A stretch of 64,000 nucleotides of DNA. Origin: Bifidobacterium criceti (GTDB lineage: Bacteria > Actinomycetota > Actinomycetes > Actinomycetales > Bifidobacteriaceae). Positions 34,865-45,630 of this stretch are shown piece by piece. The stretch lies in contig NZ_MVOH01000006.1 in the NCBI RefSeq assembly GCF_002286935.1, forward strand, positions 1-64,000, in the 5' to 3' direction. The notes below the pieces were generated by a model that did no database searches, had not been told where the DNA came from, and saw only the letters and a list, made by a program, of their open reading frames with translations. Position numbers and translations under genes: made by a program. The stretch's first letter is position 1. Each line of letters opens with the position of its first letter.

Positions 34865-36736
34865 TCACGGCTTGGTCCGGCCACCTCTCCTGTCGGCTTT
34901 CCGCTCTGTTTTCCTGCCGTCTTTCGCATGGTCCGTCGGATCTGCAACGGCCGCGGGGTTCGCGACGGCCGCCGGCTCCAGGTCGGCATGTGCGCCCCCA
35001 TGCGCTTCGCCATTCGGCGTGAGCGGCAGGATGATCGTGAGCGTCAGACCGCCGCCTTCGCTTTCGGTCGCGCATATGAAGCCATGGTGCGCGTTGACGA
35101 CCGATTGCGCGATTGCCATGCCGAGGCCTGTGCCGCCTTTGAGACGTGCCCGCGAAGGGTCGGCCGTGTAGAAGCGCTCGAAGATCCTCGACCGCGATTC
35201 GGCGGGGACGCCCGGCCCATGGTCGACGAAGCGGGCTACGGCGAAGGCGGCCCCGTGATTCGTCTTCGTGTACATGAGCGCGGCGTGCAGCACATGGGCG
35301 ATCGAATCGCCGTCGGGCGGCAGTTGCGTGAGCTCGTCCGCGCCCATCGACGCGCCGATCACGCCGAGCGCGAGTTCGACGGGCGAATCCTGCGGCGTGT
35401 ACCGGTGGATGTTGCCGACGATGTTCGTGACGACCTGCTGCAGACGCGCACCGTCGGCGACAAGCGTGACCTTCGGCAGCGCACCCGCGGTCATCGTGAA
35501 CTTCGGGTGGATGGGATCGTCGAAATCGAGTCCGATGACACCCGTGCGGATCTCTCGTTGCGGGTCGAGCGCGTGCAGATCGCTCGCGGAATCGGCGATG
35601 ACCGCGCCGAAATCGACATGCTGCGTGATCGAGATGCCACGTCCCTCGTCGAGCCGCGCAAGTGACAGCAGGTCTTCAACGAGCACGGTCATGCGCGCGC
35701 TCGACGCCTCGATGTGGTCGATCGAGTCGTCGGCGAGCTCAAGCGCGTGCTCGCCGTCTCCCGCACCACGCTGCATCTTGTACAGTTCGGCATAGCCGTG
35801 GATCGCCGCGAGCGGCGTGCGCAGCTCATGGCTCGCGTCGGAGACGAACCGTTTCATCTTGTCGGTCGTCATCTGCTGCTGCCGGAAACTGCGTTCGATT
35901 TGTGCGAGCATGAGGTTGAGCGAACGTGAGAGCGAACCGATCTCGGTGCCTTCGGGCGCCGGCGGGATACGTTGCGACAGGTCGCCCGACGCGATCTTCG
36001 CAGCCGTCTTCTCGATGCGTTTGAGCGGTTCGAGTGTGCGTTGCACGAGGAGCGCGCTCACGACGCCGCCGAGCATGACTACGGCGATGCTCACCATGAC
36101 GCAGAATTTCGTGAGGTTGTCGATCATGTCGCTCTGGTTGCCGAGCGATAGTCCGATGTAGATGATGCCACGGTTGTGTTGGATGCCGTTCGCATCCTCA
36201 CTGATCCAACGCAGCGCGACGACACGCCATGGGTATTCGGCCATCGTCATCGTCGCATGGTCGGGCGTGCGCGTCGTGTTCGACGTGTCGACGATCGCCG
36301 GCGTCGTGTACGGCTTCGCGAGTTCGTGGCCGTCGAGGCTCCCATCGGTCGGCAGATCGGGCCGGGAGACGACGCCGTCCTTGTAGACCGGCTGGAGCAG
36401 GATCGTCGATGTGCCGGTATGCGCGTCGTAGGCCTGCACATAGTAGCTGATCATCGGATTCGTCGGGTTCGCCTTGCTGTTGAGGAGCGCCGTGTTGCGA
36501 AACACGAGGTCGGCCTGCTGCAGCAGCTGGTTGTCGGTGCGCTGCGTCATGTAGTTGTTGACGAGTTGGGTGATCGCGAGCGAGATGCATACGGTGCCGA
36601 CCGACAACAGTACGATGATCGATGCGACGAGTTTCGCGCTCAACGAGACATGGGCGAGCAGTCCCTTGCGTCCGTCTCGCGCCGTACGCGCCGGGGCGGG
36701 CACGCTTGTCCCGCCACCGGTGCCATGCTCCGTCAT
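34865..36736 (-). CDS. Two-component sensor histidine kinase (OmpR/PhoR class)
   Basis: A 623-residue membrane kinase. Membrane helices lie at about 34-57 and 211-231 around a ~150-residue extracellular sensor. A HAMP domain covers roughly 231-285, the HisKA dimer box VSDASHELRTPLA holds the phosphoacceptor H303, and the ATPase domain has N, DHGPGVP (G1) and GGTGLGMAI (G2) boxes. The last ~50 residues are a basic, Ala/Lys-rich tail. It follows the response regulator gene by 65 bases and works with it. The signal is unknown. Confidence 0.92.
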   Translation of the reverse strand: MTEHGTGGGTSVPAPARTARDGRKGLLAHVSLSAKLVASIIVLLSVGTVCISLAITQLVNNYMTQRTDNQLLQQADLVFRNTALLNSKANPTNPMISYYVQAYDAHTGTSTILLQPVYKDGVVSRPDLPTDGSLDGHELAKPYTTPAIVDTSNTTRTPDHATMTMAEYPWRVVALRWISEDANGIQHNRGIIYIGLSLGNQSDMIDNLTKFCVMVSIAVVMLGGVVSALLVQRTLEPLKRIEKTAAKIASGDLSQRIPPAPEGTEIGSLSRSLNLMLAQIERSFRQQQMTTDKMKRFVSDASHELRTPLAAIHGYAELYKMQRGAGDGEHALELADDSIDHIEASSARMTVLVEDLLSLARLDEGRGISITQHVDFGAVIADSASDLHALDPQREIRTGVIGLDFDDPIHPKFTMTAGALPKVTLVADGARLQQVVTNIVGNIHRYTPQDSPVELALGVIGASMGADELTQLPPDGDSIAHVLHAALMYTKTNHGAAFAVARFVDHGPGVPAESRSRIFERFYTADPSRARLKGGTGLGMAIAQSVVNAHHGFICATESEGGGLTLTIILPLTPNGEAHGGAHADLEPAAVANPAAVADPTDHAKDGRKTERKADRRGGRTKP

Positions 36737-36801
36737 CTCATGTCCTCCGATGCATGTCCTGCATGTTCATGTATCCGTTCGGCGCGCGCCGCCGCCGGCC
36801 G

Positions 36802-37551
36802 TCAGCTGCGCGGGACGCGAATCATGTAGCCGATGCCGCGCTTCGTCTCGATGAGCGGCTGCACCTTGTGCTTCGTGCCGTCCTCGTCCGTCACTTCGAG
36901 GTCGTCGACTTTCTTGCGCAGATAGGAGATGTACGATTCGACGATCGCCGCGTCGCCGCCCCAGTCGTATTGCCAGACGTGGTCGAGGATCTGCGCCTTT
37001 GACAGCACGCGCCCCTCGTTGTCCATGAGGTAGCGCAACAGCTTGTATTCGGTCGGGCTTAGGTCGATCGTCTGTCCGGCGCGCGTCACGTCATGCGAAT
37101 CCTCGTTGATCTCAAGGTCGCCGACGCGAATGATCGGATCGTCCTCGACCTGTTCGCGCGTGCGGCGCAGGATCGCGCGGATGCGCGCGACGACTTCCTC
37201 AAGGCTGAACGGTTTCGTCACGTAGTCGTCGCCACCGACCGTCAGCCCCATGACCTTGTCCTGCGTGTCGTCGCGTGCGGTCAGGAAGAGGACGGGCGCG
37301 TCGATGCCCTCTTGGCGGATGCGGCGTGTGACGGTGAATCCGTCGATGTCCGGCAGCATGACGTCGAGGATGATCAGATCCGGTTTCGTGCGCTCGATGA
37401 CTTCGATCGCCTCCGAGCCAGACGCCGCCGTCTCGACTTCGTAGCCTGCGAAATGCAGCGAGGCGACAAGCAGTTCACGGATGGAGGGTTCGTCGTCGAC
37501 GACGACGATTTTCGCTTCAATACCTTTGCTCGCATTCATACCGACCATCAT
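36802..37551 (-). CDS. OmpR-family response regulator
   Basis: A 249-residue transcription factor. The receiver domain has the acidic pocket D19/D20, the phosphoacceptor D63 in LIILDVMLPDIDGF and K113 in VTKPFS. The winged-helix output domain starts near 145 with IRVGDLEINEDSHDV and includes LSPTEYKLLRYLMDNEGRV. The start is one of two adjacent ATGs at 37551/37548 after CGAGGAC. It is the first gene of a two-gene unit with the histidine kinase. Confidence 0.92.
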   Translation of the reverse strand: MMVGMNASKGIEAKIVVVDDEPSIRELLVASLHFAGYEVETAASGSEAIEVIERTKPDLIILDVMLPDIDGFTVTRRIRQEGIDAPVLFLTARDDTQDKVMGLTVGGDDYVTKPFSLEEVVARIRAILRRTREQVEDDPIIRVGDLEINEDSHDVTRAGQTIDLSPTEYKLLRYLMDNEGRVLSKAQILDHVWQYDWGGDAAIVESYISYLRKKVDDLEVTDEDGTKHKVQPLIETKRGIGYMIRVPRS

Positions 37552-37600
37552 GTCCTCGGACACTGAACGTTTCCTGAATGTGCGCTGTGAGATAGAGTGC

Positions 37601-38521
37601 TCATTGCTTGTATGCCACATGCGGATCCGTATCATCCGCAGCCGCATCGTCCGCAGCCATATCCGCATCGTTGATCGCCGCGTCCGCATCGTCCGCCCTC
37701 GTCTCCGTTGCGAGGTCCGTCGCACCGTTCGCGGTCATGCCCATATCGGATGTTGCGGCATCGGTGTCGACTTCCTTGCGGCGGCGTATGACGATGACGA
37801 CACCGACGGCGACCGCGGCGACCGCCACCACCGCGATGAGCGCGATGATGCCGATCATGACCGCCGATTGCGACGTGGACGTGCTCTTCTCCCTTTGGAT
37901 GACATCCATCATGTCGATCGCCGATTTCGCCCAATCGGGGCTTTCCCCCGCCTTGACGCCGGTGAGTGGCGCGGACGCCGCCTCGGAGAGCGCGTCGACG
38001 CTTTGCTGGCTGCGCAGCCATTCGTCGGAATCGGGAGAGACGACGACGGCGAGGTTGCCGTCGTTCGTCGCGACGGCGAGCAGGACGGTGTTCGGAGCCG
38101 GATCGAGCGATTTGAGCGTCTCACGCGCCCATGCGTCCGGGGATTCGGTCGAATTGAATGAGTCGACATAGATGAGACGGACTTGGACACCCGTCTGTTC
38201 GCGGGTGCGTGTGATCGCATCGGACACCTTCGCCATGTCGTTGCCGAGCAGGTTCTGCGTGTCGAGGATGTAGCCGCCGTTGGCGTCAATCGCATCCGCA
38301 TCGGATGCCGGCTGGGACGCCGCCGGCGACGGTGTAGGGTCATCGGCGAATGCGGTGCGCGCCATGCCGGTGCCGGCCATCGCCACAGCGAGCATGAACG
38401 CGAGCACGAGTGTCACGCATCGGCGAGCGGTGACGCTGATTATGCCTGCCGTGAATTGTGGATAACCGGACCGTCCGTACACAGGTGTCGTTTCCGCTTG
38501 GTTCTCGATTCGCATCGTCAT
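37601..38521 (-). CDS. TPM-domain membrane protein
   Basis: A 306-residue envelope protein. A signal or anchor helix (about 38-58, LVLAFMLAVAMAGTGMARTAFA) leads to an extracellular TPM (YgcG-like) domain, seen as ILDTQNLLGNDMAKVSDAITRTREQTGVQVRLIYVDS-type segments split over 85-125, then a second helix (VMIGIIALIAVVAVAAVAVGVVIVI) and an Ala/Asp-rich cytoplasmic tail. TPM proteins are described as phosphatases or photosystem repair factors; the role in bifidobacteria is unknown. TACTGT lies seven bases before the ATG at 38521, so it may be leaderless. Confidence 0.8.
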   Translation of the reverse strand: MTMRIENQAETTPVYGRSGYPQFTAGIISVTARRCVTLVLAFMLAVAMAGTGMARTAFADDPTPSPAASQPASDADAIDANGGYILDTQNLLGNDMAKVSDAITRTREQTGVQVRLIYVDSFNSTESPDAWARETLKSLDPAPNTVLLAVATNDGNLAVVVSPDSDEWLRSQQSVDALSEAASAPLTGVKAGESPDWAKSAIDMMDVIQREKSTSTSQSAVMIGIIALIAVVAVAAVAVGVVIVIRRRKEVDTDAATSDMGMTANGATDLATETRADDADAAINDADMAADDAAADDTDPHVAYKQ

Positions 38522-38528
38522 ATATTCC

Positions 38529-38534
38529 ACAGTA
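38529..38534 (-). promoter_or_regulatory. -10 box for the leaderless TPM gene
   Basis: TACTGT (minus strand) lies seven bases before the ATG at 38521. Confidence 0.45.
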
Positions 38535-38605
38535 CCGGGCGGCGGTCACATGCCTTCCGGTGTTCCACAGACAACTGAAAACCCATATCGGAAAGGACAA
38601 GGACG

Positions 38606-38899
38606 ATGCCCCAATACCAAGTCGATTCGGAACGCATCCAGGCGTCGAGCGCGGCCGTGTGCTCATCGGTCGCCCGAATCAGGGAAGCCGTCAACGGCAT
38701 GTATGCGAACCTCAACGCATTGCAGGACTGCTGGCACGGAGGCGCCGCGGCGCAGTTCACGGCGCTCGCCACACAATGGCGTGCCGCGCAACAGCAGATG
38801 GAACGCTCGCTTGAATCGATCCAGCAGGCGCTCACGCAGGCGTCGACCGTATACGCGGACGCCGAGCATGCGGCAGCGCGGCTTTTCAGCGCCGGCTGA
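38606..38899 (+). CDS. WXG100-family protein (ESAT-6-like)
   Basis: A 97-residue helical-hairpin protein. The turn motif is W43-H44-G45 in LQDCWHGGAAAQF, and the spacing of the two helices matches ESAT-6/WXG100 proteins, which are exported by type VII secretion as dimers. A possible C-terminal export motif YxxxD/E is present as YADAE (83-87). The ATG follows AAAGGACAAGGACG. No type VII secretion gene (EccC-type ATPase, EsaA) is in the window, so partner and exporter are unknown. It stands alone, divergent from the TPM gene, and ends before a strong hairpin. Confidence 0.87.
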   Translation: MPQYQVDSERIQASSAAVCSSVARIREAVNGMYANLNALQDCWHGGAAAQFTALATQWRAAQQQMERSLESIQQALTQASTVYADAEHAAARLFSAG

Positions 38900-38942
38900 G
38901 CACTGTTGCGCATATGCGCCGCAGCACCCAGAATCGCGATAA

Positions 38943-38987
38943 CGACGAAGGTCCCGTCTCTCTGGTGGGGAGACGGGACCTTCGTCG
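38943..38987. terminator. 18-bp-arm hairpin between the WXG100 gene and groEL
   Basis: CGACGAAGGTCCCGTCTC pairs exactly with GAGACGGGACCTTCGTCG around a 9-base loop between convergent genes. Confidence 0.9.
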
Positions 38988-39046
38988 ATCAATGTCGGGA
39001 GCGGTCATTACACCGGCCAAGTCCGGCGCGATCGCCTGTCATCCGA

Positions 39047-40687
<1,641 letters not shown>

Positions 40688-40741
40688 TCATTACGACATC
40701 ACCCGGATCATGGAAGCGGACAGCCGACCGTCAGCTTTCGG

Positions 40742-40768
40742 CGATCACTCCCATCGCCCGAGTGCTAC
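40742..40768 (-). promoter_or_regulatory. Second, degenerate CIRCE element of groEL
   Basis: CGATCACTC-N9-GAGTGCTAC has the CIRCE geometry: the right half matches 8 of 9 and the left half 6 of 9 positions of TTAGCACTC-N9-GAGTGCTAA. It lies eight bases from the better element. Confidence 0.7.
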
Positions 40769-40776
40769 ATGGCAGA

Positions 40777-40803
40777 TTAGCACTCTCACCCGTCGAGTGC
40801 CAA
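40777..40803 (-). promoter_or_regulatory. CIRCE element (HrcA operator) of groEL
   Basis: TTAGCACTC-N9-GAGTGCCAA matches the HrcA operator at 17 of 18 arm positions with the standard 9-base spacer. Confidence 0.93.
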
Positions 40804-40896
40804 CACGACATGCGGTGCATTGCGCTGTGGGCAAGACGGACGACCGCCCGTATGGACACCCAAGCAAGCTTCGCCATGTCGACAGGGATGGGAAAA

Positions 40897-40936
40897 CCGG
40901 AAGGCTTTCCCGAGGCGAAGCGGTTCGGGAAGGCCT
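40897..40936 (-). terminator. Terminator of the cold-shock gene
   Basis: Minus-strand reading gives AGGCCTTCCCGAA, a loop, then TCGGGAAAGCCT followed by TCCGGTTTTCCC. It is about 40 bases past the cspA stop. Confidence 0.75.
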
Positions 40937-40977
40937 GTCCGGCTTTGTGTCTGGGATGGAGCGTCGGCAGGAAACGG

Positions 40978-41184
40978 CTATTTCACGACCGAGACGTTTT
41001 TCGCACGAAGCCCCTTCGGCGTGTCCTCCATTTCGTATTCGACGGTGTCCCCTTCGTGCAGTGTGCGGAATCCATCCGATTGGATGACCGAATAATGCAC
41101 GAAGATGTCATCGCCGCCATCCGTAGGAGTGATGAATCCATATCCCTTTCCCGCACTGAAGAACTTGACGGTTCCCTGTGTCAT
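40978..41184 (-). CDS. cspA: Cold-shock protein, CspA family
   Basis: A 68-residue single cold-shock domain, an RNA chaperone that binds single-stranded nucleic acid. RNP1 is KGYGFIT and RNP2 is DIFVHYS. The start MTQGTVKFF follows AGGGAA. A -10 box at 41286-41291 would give a leader of about 95 bases, as expected for cold-regulated csp mRNAs. A second cold-shock-domain gene lies at 34300. Confidence 0.94.
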   Translation of the reverse strand: MTQGTVKFFSAGKGYGFITPTDGGDDIFVHYSVIQSDGFRTLHEGDTVEYEMEDTPKGLRAKNVSVVK

Positions 41185-41285
41185 TTCCCTAATTCTTTCT
41201 TTAGCCAAACCATGAAAGCCACGGCAGCGCGACCCGTGACCTAAAACGTCCCCAATCATCGGGCGTCGAACCGTAACCGGATTAC

Positions 41286-41291
41286 AGTGTA
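41286..41291 (-). promoter_or_regulatory. -10 box of cspA with long leader
   Basis: TACACT (minus strand) lies about 100 bases upstream of the cspA ATG, implying a leader near 95 bases. Confidence 0.45.
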
Positions 41292-41365
41292 GTCACCCAT
41301 GCCGTCTTGGACACGCCATATCGACCAAATATGAGACAGTTACGGGTATTGCCCCAAAAACAGCC

Positions 41366-41408
41366 GGGGCCGTGTCCGTTTCCCTGTCAGGGAAACGGAC
41401 ACGGCCCC
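41366..41408 (-). terminator. Terminator of the LytR_C-domain gene
   Basis: A 21-bp perfect stem (GGGGCCGTGTCCG... pairing with CGGACACGGCCCC) has its T-run, CTGTTTTTGGGG, on the minus strand. Confidence 0.93.
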
Positions 41409-41436
41409 GTTGGGCGCGGGATGCCGGAGCGGGCGT

Positions 41437-42108
41437 TCACTGCATAAGCACGACGACGATCGGCTCGCTGATGCCGTCCTTCTGTTCGACGGTCGCGATG
41501 CCGAGCGTATTGGCGACCTGCTGCGCGGTCGCGAGGTCGGCGTCGTTCTGGTACCACACGACGGTCTGCCCCGGAAGCGGCTTGCCGTCGGGATTCGTCG
41601 CCGTGGCGTTGCCGAAGCCGGCAGCTTTAAGCACGTCCACCTTTGCTCCAGCGGCGCCATCTCCTCCGAAGCCGTTGACGACGCTTATCGCGGCGTTCAT
41701 GTTGACTTGCTGCGATTCCTCGGGCGTCGACGACTCGGATGCGGAAGGCGACTGCGACGGCGAAGCGCTTTCCACCGGGGAGGATGATTCGGACGCCGCC
41801 GAGGACTCCGACGCCGACGTGGATGCGGAGCTCTCGTCGCCCGTGGCCTGCGTCGTCTGCGCGACCTGGGCGCTCGAGCTTTGGGAGGCGGCGGAGTCGT
41901 GCCGCCGGAACATGTTCGCGGCCTCGCCGGAGAAGATGCTCCAGAACAGTACGCCGGCGGCGGCCGCCGCGACGATGACGATGGCGAACGGCGTGAGCCT
42001 CACGCCGAGCGAACGCGCGCCCCTGTGCACGCCGACCGGCCCCTCGGGCGGATCGTCGTAGGCGTCCTTCGGGTAGGAATCGTACCCCTCACTGTCCTTG
42101 CGAGCCAT
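41437..42108 (-). CDS. LytR C-terminal-domain envelope protein
   Basis: A 223-residue single-pass membrane protein. After an acidic cytoplasmic start (MARKDSEGYDSYPKDAYDD) comes one membrane helix around 40-60 (LTPFAIVIVAAAAAGVLFW), a ~75-residue Ser/Ala/Glu-rich linker, and the LytR_C domain from about 145 (ISVVNGFGGDGAAGAKVDVL to GISEPIVVVL). Stand-alone LytR_C proteins occur in actinobacteria and are thought to act in the cell wall. The ATG follows GGAAGGACCACT. It ends at a strong terminator. Confidence 0.85.
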   Translation of the reverse strand: MARKDSEGYDSYPKDAYDDPPEGPVGVHRGARSLGVRLTPFAIVIVAAAAAGVLFWSIFSGEAANMFRRHDSAASQSSSAQVAQTTQATGDESSASTSASESSAASESSSPVESASPSQSPSASESSTPEESQQVNMNAAISVVNGFGGDGAAGAKVDVLKAAGFGNATATNPDGKPLPGQTVVWYQNDADLATAQQVANTLGIATVEQKDGISEPIVVVLMQ

Positions 42109-42229
42109 AGTGGTCCTTCCGTGTCTGATGTACGTCGCGCCGCATGCCATGCACAGGCATACGCGCATGACGTTCCCGCCATTCACTATAACGAACACAC
42201 TGGGCACGCCGCAACGGCACCTGTGCGGG

Positions 42230-42235
42230 TACCCT
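42230..42235 (+). promoter_or_regulatory. -10 box for ung
   Basis: TACCCT lies eight bases before the ung ATG. AAGG between them could also act as a weak ribosome binding site. Confidence 0.45.
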
Positions 42236-42243
42236 AAGGCCGT

Positions 42244-42945
42244 ATGGCAAGGCAATGCAAACCGTTGAACGAATCGATCGACCCGCAATGGGCGCTAGCG
42301 CTCGCACCCGTCGAACCGCAGATCCACCGGATGGGCGACTTCCTTGGCGAGCAGGCGGCGCAGGGCAAGCAGATCCTCCCTGCACCCCATGACATCCTGC
42401 GCGCGTTCCGCACACCCACGTTCCGCGACGTCAAGGTGCTCATCGTCGGGCAGGACCCGTATCCGACACCGGGATATCCCGTGGGCCTGAGCTTCTCGGT
42501 CGCCCCGGACGTGCGACCGTTGCCGAAGAGCCTCATCAACATATATAAGGAACTGCAGGACGACCTGCATGTGCCGCCGCCCCGCAACGGCGACCTGACG
42601 CCGTGGACCGAACGCGGCGTCATGCTCCTCAACAGAAGCCTGACGGTCGAGGCGCACCATCCGAACAGCCATCAGGACAAAGGCTGGCGCCCCGTCACCG
42701 ACGAGGCGGTCAAGGCGCTCAACGCGCGCGTCGACGACCACGGCAGGCCGCTGCCGCTCGTCGCGATCCTGTGGGGACGCAACGCGCAGACACTCGCGCC
42801 ACTGCTGTCGAACGCGTTCATCATCGCGTCGGCCCATCCGAGCCCGCTGTCCGCATCACGTGGGTTCTTCGGCTCGCATCCGTTCTCGCGCGCGAACGCC
42901 GCGCTCGAATCGATGGGAGCCTCCCCGGTCGACTGGTCGCTCTAG
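42244..42945 (+). CDS. ung: Uracil-DNA glycosylase, family 1
   Basis: A 233-residue base-excision repair enzyme that removes uracil from DNA. The water-activating loop GQDPYP holds D71, and the minor-groove loop [13 protein letters not shown] holds H198; [16 protein letters not shown] is the third family block. Both catalytic residues are intact and the length is normal. It is a single-gene unit, probably leaderless or nearly so. Confidence 0.96.
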   Translation: MARQCKPLNESIDPQWALALAPVEPQIHRMGDFLGEQAAQGKQILPAPHDILRAFRTPTFRDVKVLIVGQDPYPTPGYPVGLSFSVAPDVRPLPKSLINIYKELQDDLHVPPPRNGDLTPWTERGVMLLNRSLTVEAHHPNSHQDKGWRPVTDEAVKALNARVDDHGRPLPLVAILWGRNAQTLAPLLSNAFIIASAHPSPLSASRGFFGSHPFSRANAALESMGASPVDWSL

Positions 42946-43074
42946 GCCGCCTCCCGGCGCCCCGCACATGCCCTATACATGCATCCATGGATGTTCACCC
43001 ACCGACGCGTTCAAGCACGGCAAGTACAATGTGCAGTCGAAAGCAAACCCACGAACTACGGAAGAGTGCAAGCC

Positions 43075-44133
43075 ATGGCCTTGTTCCAACAGCAACCGCA
43101 GATGCCGCCGGCCGCGCCGCCAGCCGCCGCCAGGCCGAACGCGCCGGCCGCGCAGGATACGGCGCGCGCGCAGCAACTCGTCGCGCGCATCCGCAACCGT
43201 TTCTCCGACACACTCGTCGGGCAGGACAATCTGCGCGAATCACTCATCACGACGCTCGTCGCGGGCGGCCATATCCTCATCGAATCCGTTCCGGGACTCG
43301 CGAAGACGACCGCCGCGCAGACGCTCGCCACGTCGGTGTCCGGCACGTTCAAGCGCGTCCAATGCACACCCGACCTCATGCCTTCCGACCTCGTGGGCAC
43401 GCAGGTCTTCGATTTCTCGACGCAGCGCTTCTCGACGCAGATCGGCCCGATTCACGCGAATTTCGTATTGCTTGACGAAATCAACCGTTCGAACGCGAAG
43501 ACACAGTCCGCGATGCTCGAGGCGATGGCCGAAGGCGCGACGACGATCGGAGGCCAGCGCATCCCGTTGCCGAAGCCGTTCATGGTCATCGCGACCCAGA
43601 ACCCGATCGAGGAGGAGGGCACGTTCAACCTGCCCGAAGCGCAGATGGACCGCTTCATGATGAAGGCCGTCATGACGTATCCGACGACCGATCAGGAGGT
43701 CGCGATGCTCGCGATGCTCACGCGCCGCGGTTCCGACACGATCGACCCGACGGCCGTGACCCCCGACGTCATCTCGATCCAGGACGTTGAATTCCTGCGC
43801 TCCGCCGCACGCCGCGTGCATGTGTCCGACGCGATCATGCGCTACGCCGTCGATATCGCCGACACGTCCCGTGGCGGCGGTACGAAACCGGTCCAGGGCC
43901 TTTCCTCACGTGTCCGTCTCGGCGCCTCGCCACGCGCGTCGATCGCGCTCGTGCGCATCGGGCAGGCAGCGGCGCTCATGGCCGGCCGCGATTACGTGAT
44001 CCCCGAGGATGTCAAACGATTCGTCCACGAAGTGCTGCGCCACCGCATCCTGCTGACGTTCGAGGCGCTCGCCGACGGCATGACCGCCGACCAGATCGTC
44101 GACAGCATCGTCAAGGCGGTCCCGGTTCCATGA
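43075..44133 (+). CDS. moxR: MoxR-family AAA+ ATPase
   Basis: A 352-residue chaperone-like AAA+ protein. After a Pro/Ala-rich start, Walker A appears as SVPGLAKTT (71-79), Walker B as VLLDEINRSNAKTQSAML, and sensor 1 as VIATQNPIEEEGTF. MoxR proteins mature partner complexes with VWA-domain proteins; here two such genes follow in the same unit. The ATG at 43075 follows GGAAGAG at a long spacing; TACAAT at 43025 is a likely -10 box. The next gene overlaps its stop by 4 bases. Confidence 0.93.
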   Translation: MALFQQQPQMPPAAPPAAARPNAPAAQDTARAQQLVARIRNRFSDTLVGQDNLRESLITTLVAGGHILIESVPGLAKTTAAQTLATSVSGTFKRVQCTPDLMPSDLVGTQVFDFSTQRFSTQIGPIHANFVLLDEINRSNAKTQSAMLEAMAEGATTIGGQRIPLPKPFMVIATQNPIEEEGTFNLPEAQMDRFMMKAVMTYPTTDQEVAMLAMLTRRGSDTIDPTAVTPDVISIQDVEFLRSAARRVHVSDAIMRYAVDIADTSRGGGTKPVQGLSSRVRLGASPRASIALVRIGQAAALMAGRDYVIPEDVKRFVHEVLRHRILLTFEALADGMTADQIVDSIVKAVPVP

Positions 44134-45095
44134 TCGACGCGTCCGCGACCGAAGCCCGCGTACGCCGCCGCATCGAGGCGCTCGGCGCCTCGATGTCATT
44201 GCCGACGGTCGACCGTGCGCTCGGCATCCTCGAAGGCGAACACCGTTCGAGGCGACGCGGCGGCAACGACGACCTGCTCGACGTGCGCGCCTATGAGACC
44301 GGTGATGAGGCGCGGCAGATCGACTGGAAGATCAGCGCCCGTTCCGGGCGCGCGATGGTCGTCCAACGCGAGCGCCTGTCAAGCAGCCGTGTCTATCTGC
44401 TCATGGACACTGGACGCGAGATGACGGCCACATGCCCGTCCGGTGAACGCGCATGGGCGGTCGCCGCGAACGCGTTGTGCATGTTCGCGGCGCTCACGCT
44501 GCGCCGCAGCGACGATATCTCCCTTGTCCTTGGTGACGCGTCGCGCATCACACGCGTCCCGTTCCATGGCGGCCTCGCGCAATTCGAACGCACGATCGAC
44601 ACCGCGCTCGACCGCACATGGTCGCAGCCGCGCAACATCGGGGCACTCCTCGATTACGCGGTCCGGTTGAGGGAAAGCCATGCGCTCATCGTGCTCGCGA
44701 CGAACGCCGAGGCGCTCGACGTCGAACAGCTGCGCCGCATACGGCGCATCGCGCAGACGCATCCGCTCGTCGTCATCGATGTCGGCACAATCAATCCCTT
44801 CGCCGACGAACCGGTTTCCGGCCGGCGCGGCGCACACGTCGTCGACGGCGCGAGCGGCCGGCGTGTGCCCGCGTTCCTCAGACGCCGCACGCTCTCCGAC
44901 GAGGTCGCGACGCACCGTTCCTATCTTGTCTCCGCATTGCGCCAAGAGCTTTCGCGCTGCGGTTCGAGGTTCATTCACGCCGATTCAAGCGAGGCGATGT
45001 TCACGGATTTCGTCCGGCTCATCTCATTGAGCCGCTTCGGTACGCCGGGCGGCGCTTCGCTGCTGCGCACGCGCACGGAAGGAGACGTCCGATGA
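44130..45095 (+). CDS. DUF58-domain protein
   Basis: A 321-residue protein with the DUF58 core: RRRGGNDDLLDVRAYETGDE and RQIDWKISARSGRAMVVQRE, then a VWA-like Rossmann segment (VYLLMDTGREMTAT). DUF58 proteins accompany MoxR ATPases and VWA proteins and may bind partners at the membrane. No membrane helix is seen. Start and stop overlap neighbours by 4 bases (ATGA) on both sides, so translation is coupled. Confidence 0.9.
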   Translation: MIDASATEARVRRRIEALGASMSLPTVDRALGILEGEHRSRRRGGNDDLLDVRAYETGDEARQIDWKISARSGRAMVVQRERLSSSRVYLLMDTGREMTATCPSGERAWAVAANALCMFAALTLRRSDDISLVLGDASRITRVPFHGGLAQFERTIDTALDRTWSQPRNIGALLDYAVRLRESHALIVLATNAEALDVEQLRRIRRIAQTHPLVVIDVGTINPFADEPVSGRRGAHVVDGASGRRVPAFLRRRTLSDEVATHRSYLVSALRQELSRCGSRFIHADSSEAMFTDFVRLISLSRFGTPGGASLLRTRTEGDVR

Positions 45096-45628
45096 ACACC
45101 GATGCCGATACGCTCTCCTCGCTCGCCGTGCAATCCGACGATCTGCATGTCCAACCGGCCCCGGACGTTTCCACGATGCTATGGGCGTGTTGCGGTGCCG
45201 CGGCCGTCATCGCGGTCGTGTGCATCGTGTGCGCGGTCGTGTTGTCGCGTCCGCGCAAGGCGCGCACACCCACGCAAGGCGCGCACGCCGAGGGTTCCGA
45301 CAAGCGCACGTGGCTCGCGCGCATCGATGCGGTCGTGCATGACCACGACACACACCGCATCACTGCGGACGAAGCCTACAGCGAGCTCGCGGCGCTCGCT
45401 CGTGCGTTCGCGTCGGCCCGTTCGGGGCGACCGCTCGCGACGCGCACGCTGCGCGACCTCGAACATGAGCCACGCACGGGCAATACGGACAACTGGGATG
45501 CGCTGCGGATGACGATCGCAGCGCTCTACCCGCCGGAATTCGCCGATGACGACCATCCGCAGGCGCACAGCGCATCGGTCGCGCAAGCGGCCGGCTGGGT
45601 CGCCGACCTCGTCGAAAGGTGGCGCTGA
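45092..45628 (+). CDS. Membrane protein of the MoxR operon (DUF4381-like position)
   Basis: A 178-residue protein with one membrane helix (about 29-51, TMLWACCGAAAVIAVVCIV) and a helical soluble part with ITADEAYSELAALARAFASAR. By position between DUF58 and VWA genes it resembles the small DUF4381-type proteins of such operons, but the sequence similarity is weak. The ATG follows GGAAGGAGACGTCCG and overlaps the DUF58 stop. Confidence 0.75.
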   Translation: MNTDADTLSSLAVQSDDLHVQPAPDVSTMLWACCGAAAVIAVVCIVCAVVLSRPRKARTPTQGAHAEGSDKRTWLARIDAVVHDHDTHRITADEAYSELAALARAFASARSGRPLATRTLRDLEHEPRTGNTDNWDALRMTIAALYPPEFADDDHPQAHSASVAQAAGWVADLVERWR

Positions 45629-45630
45629 AC

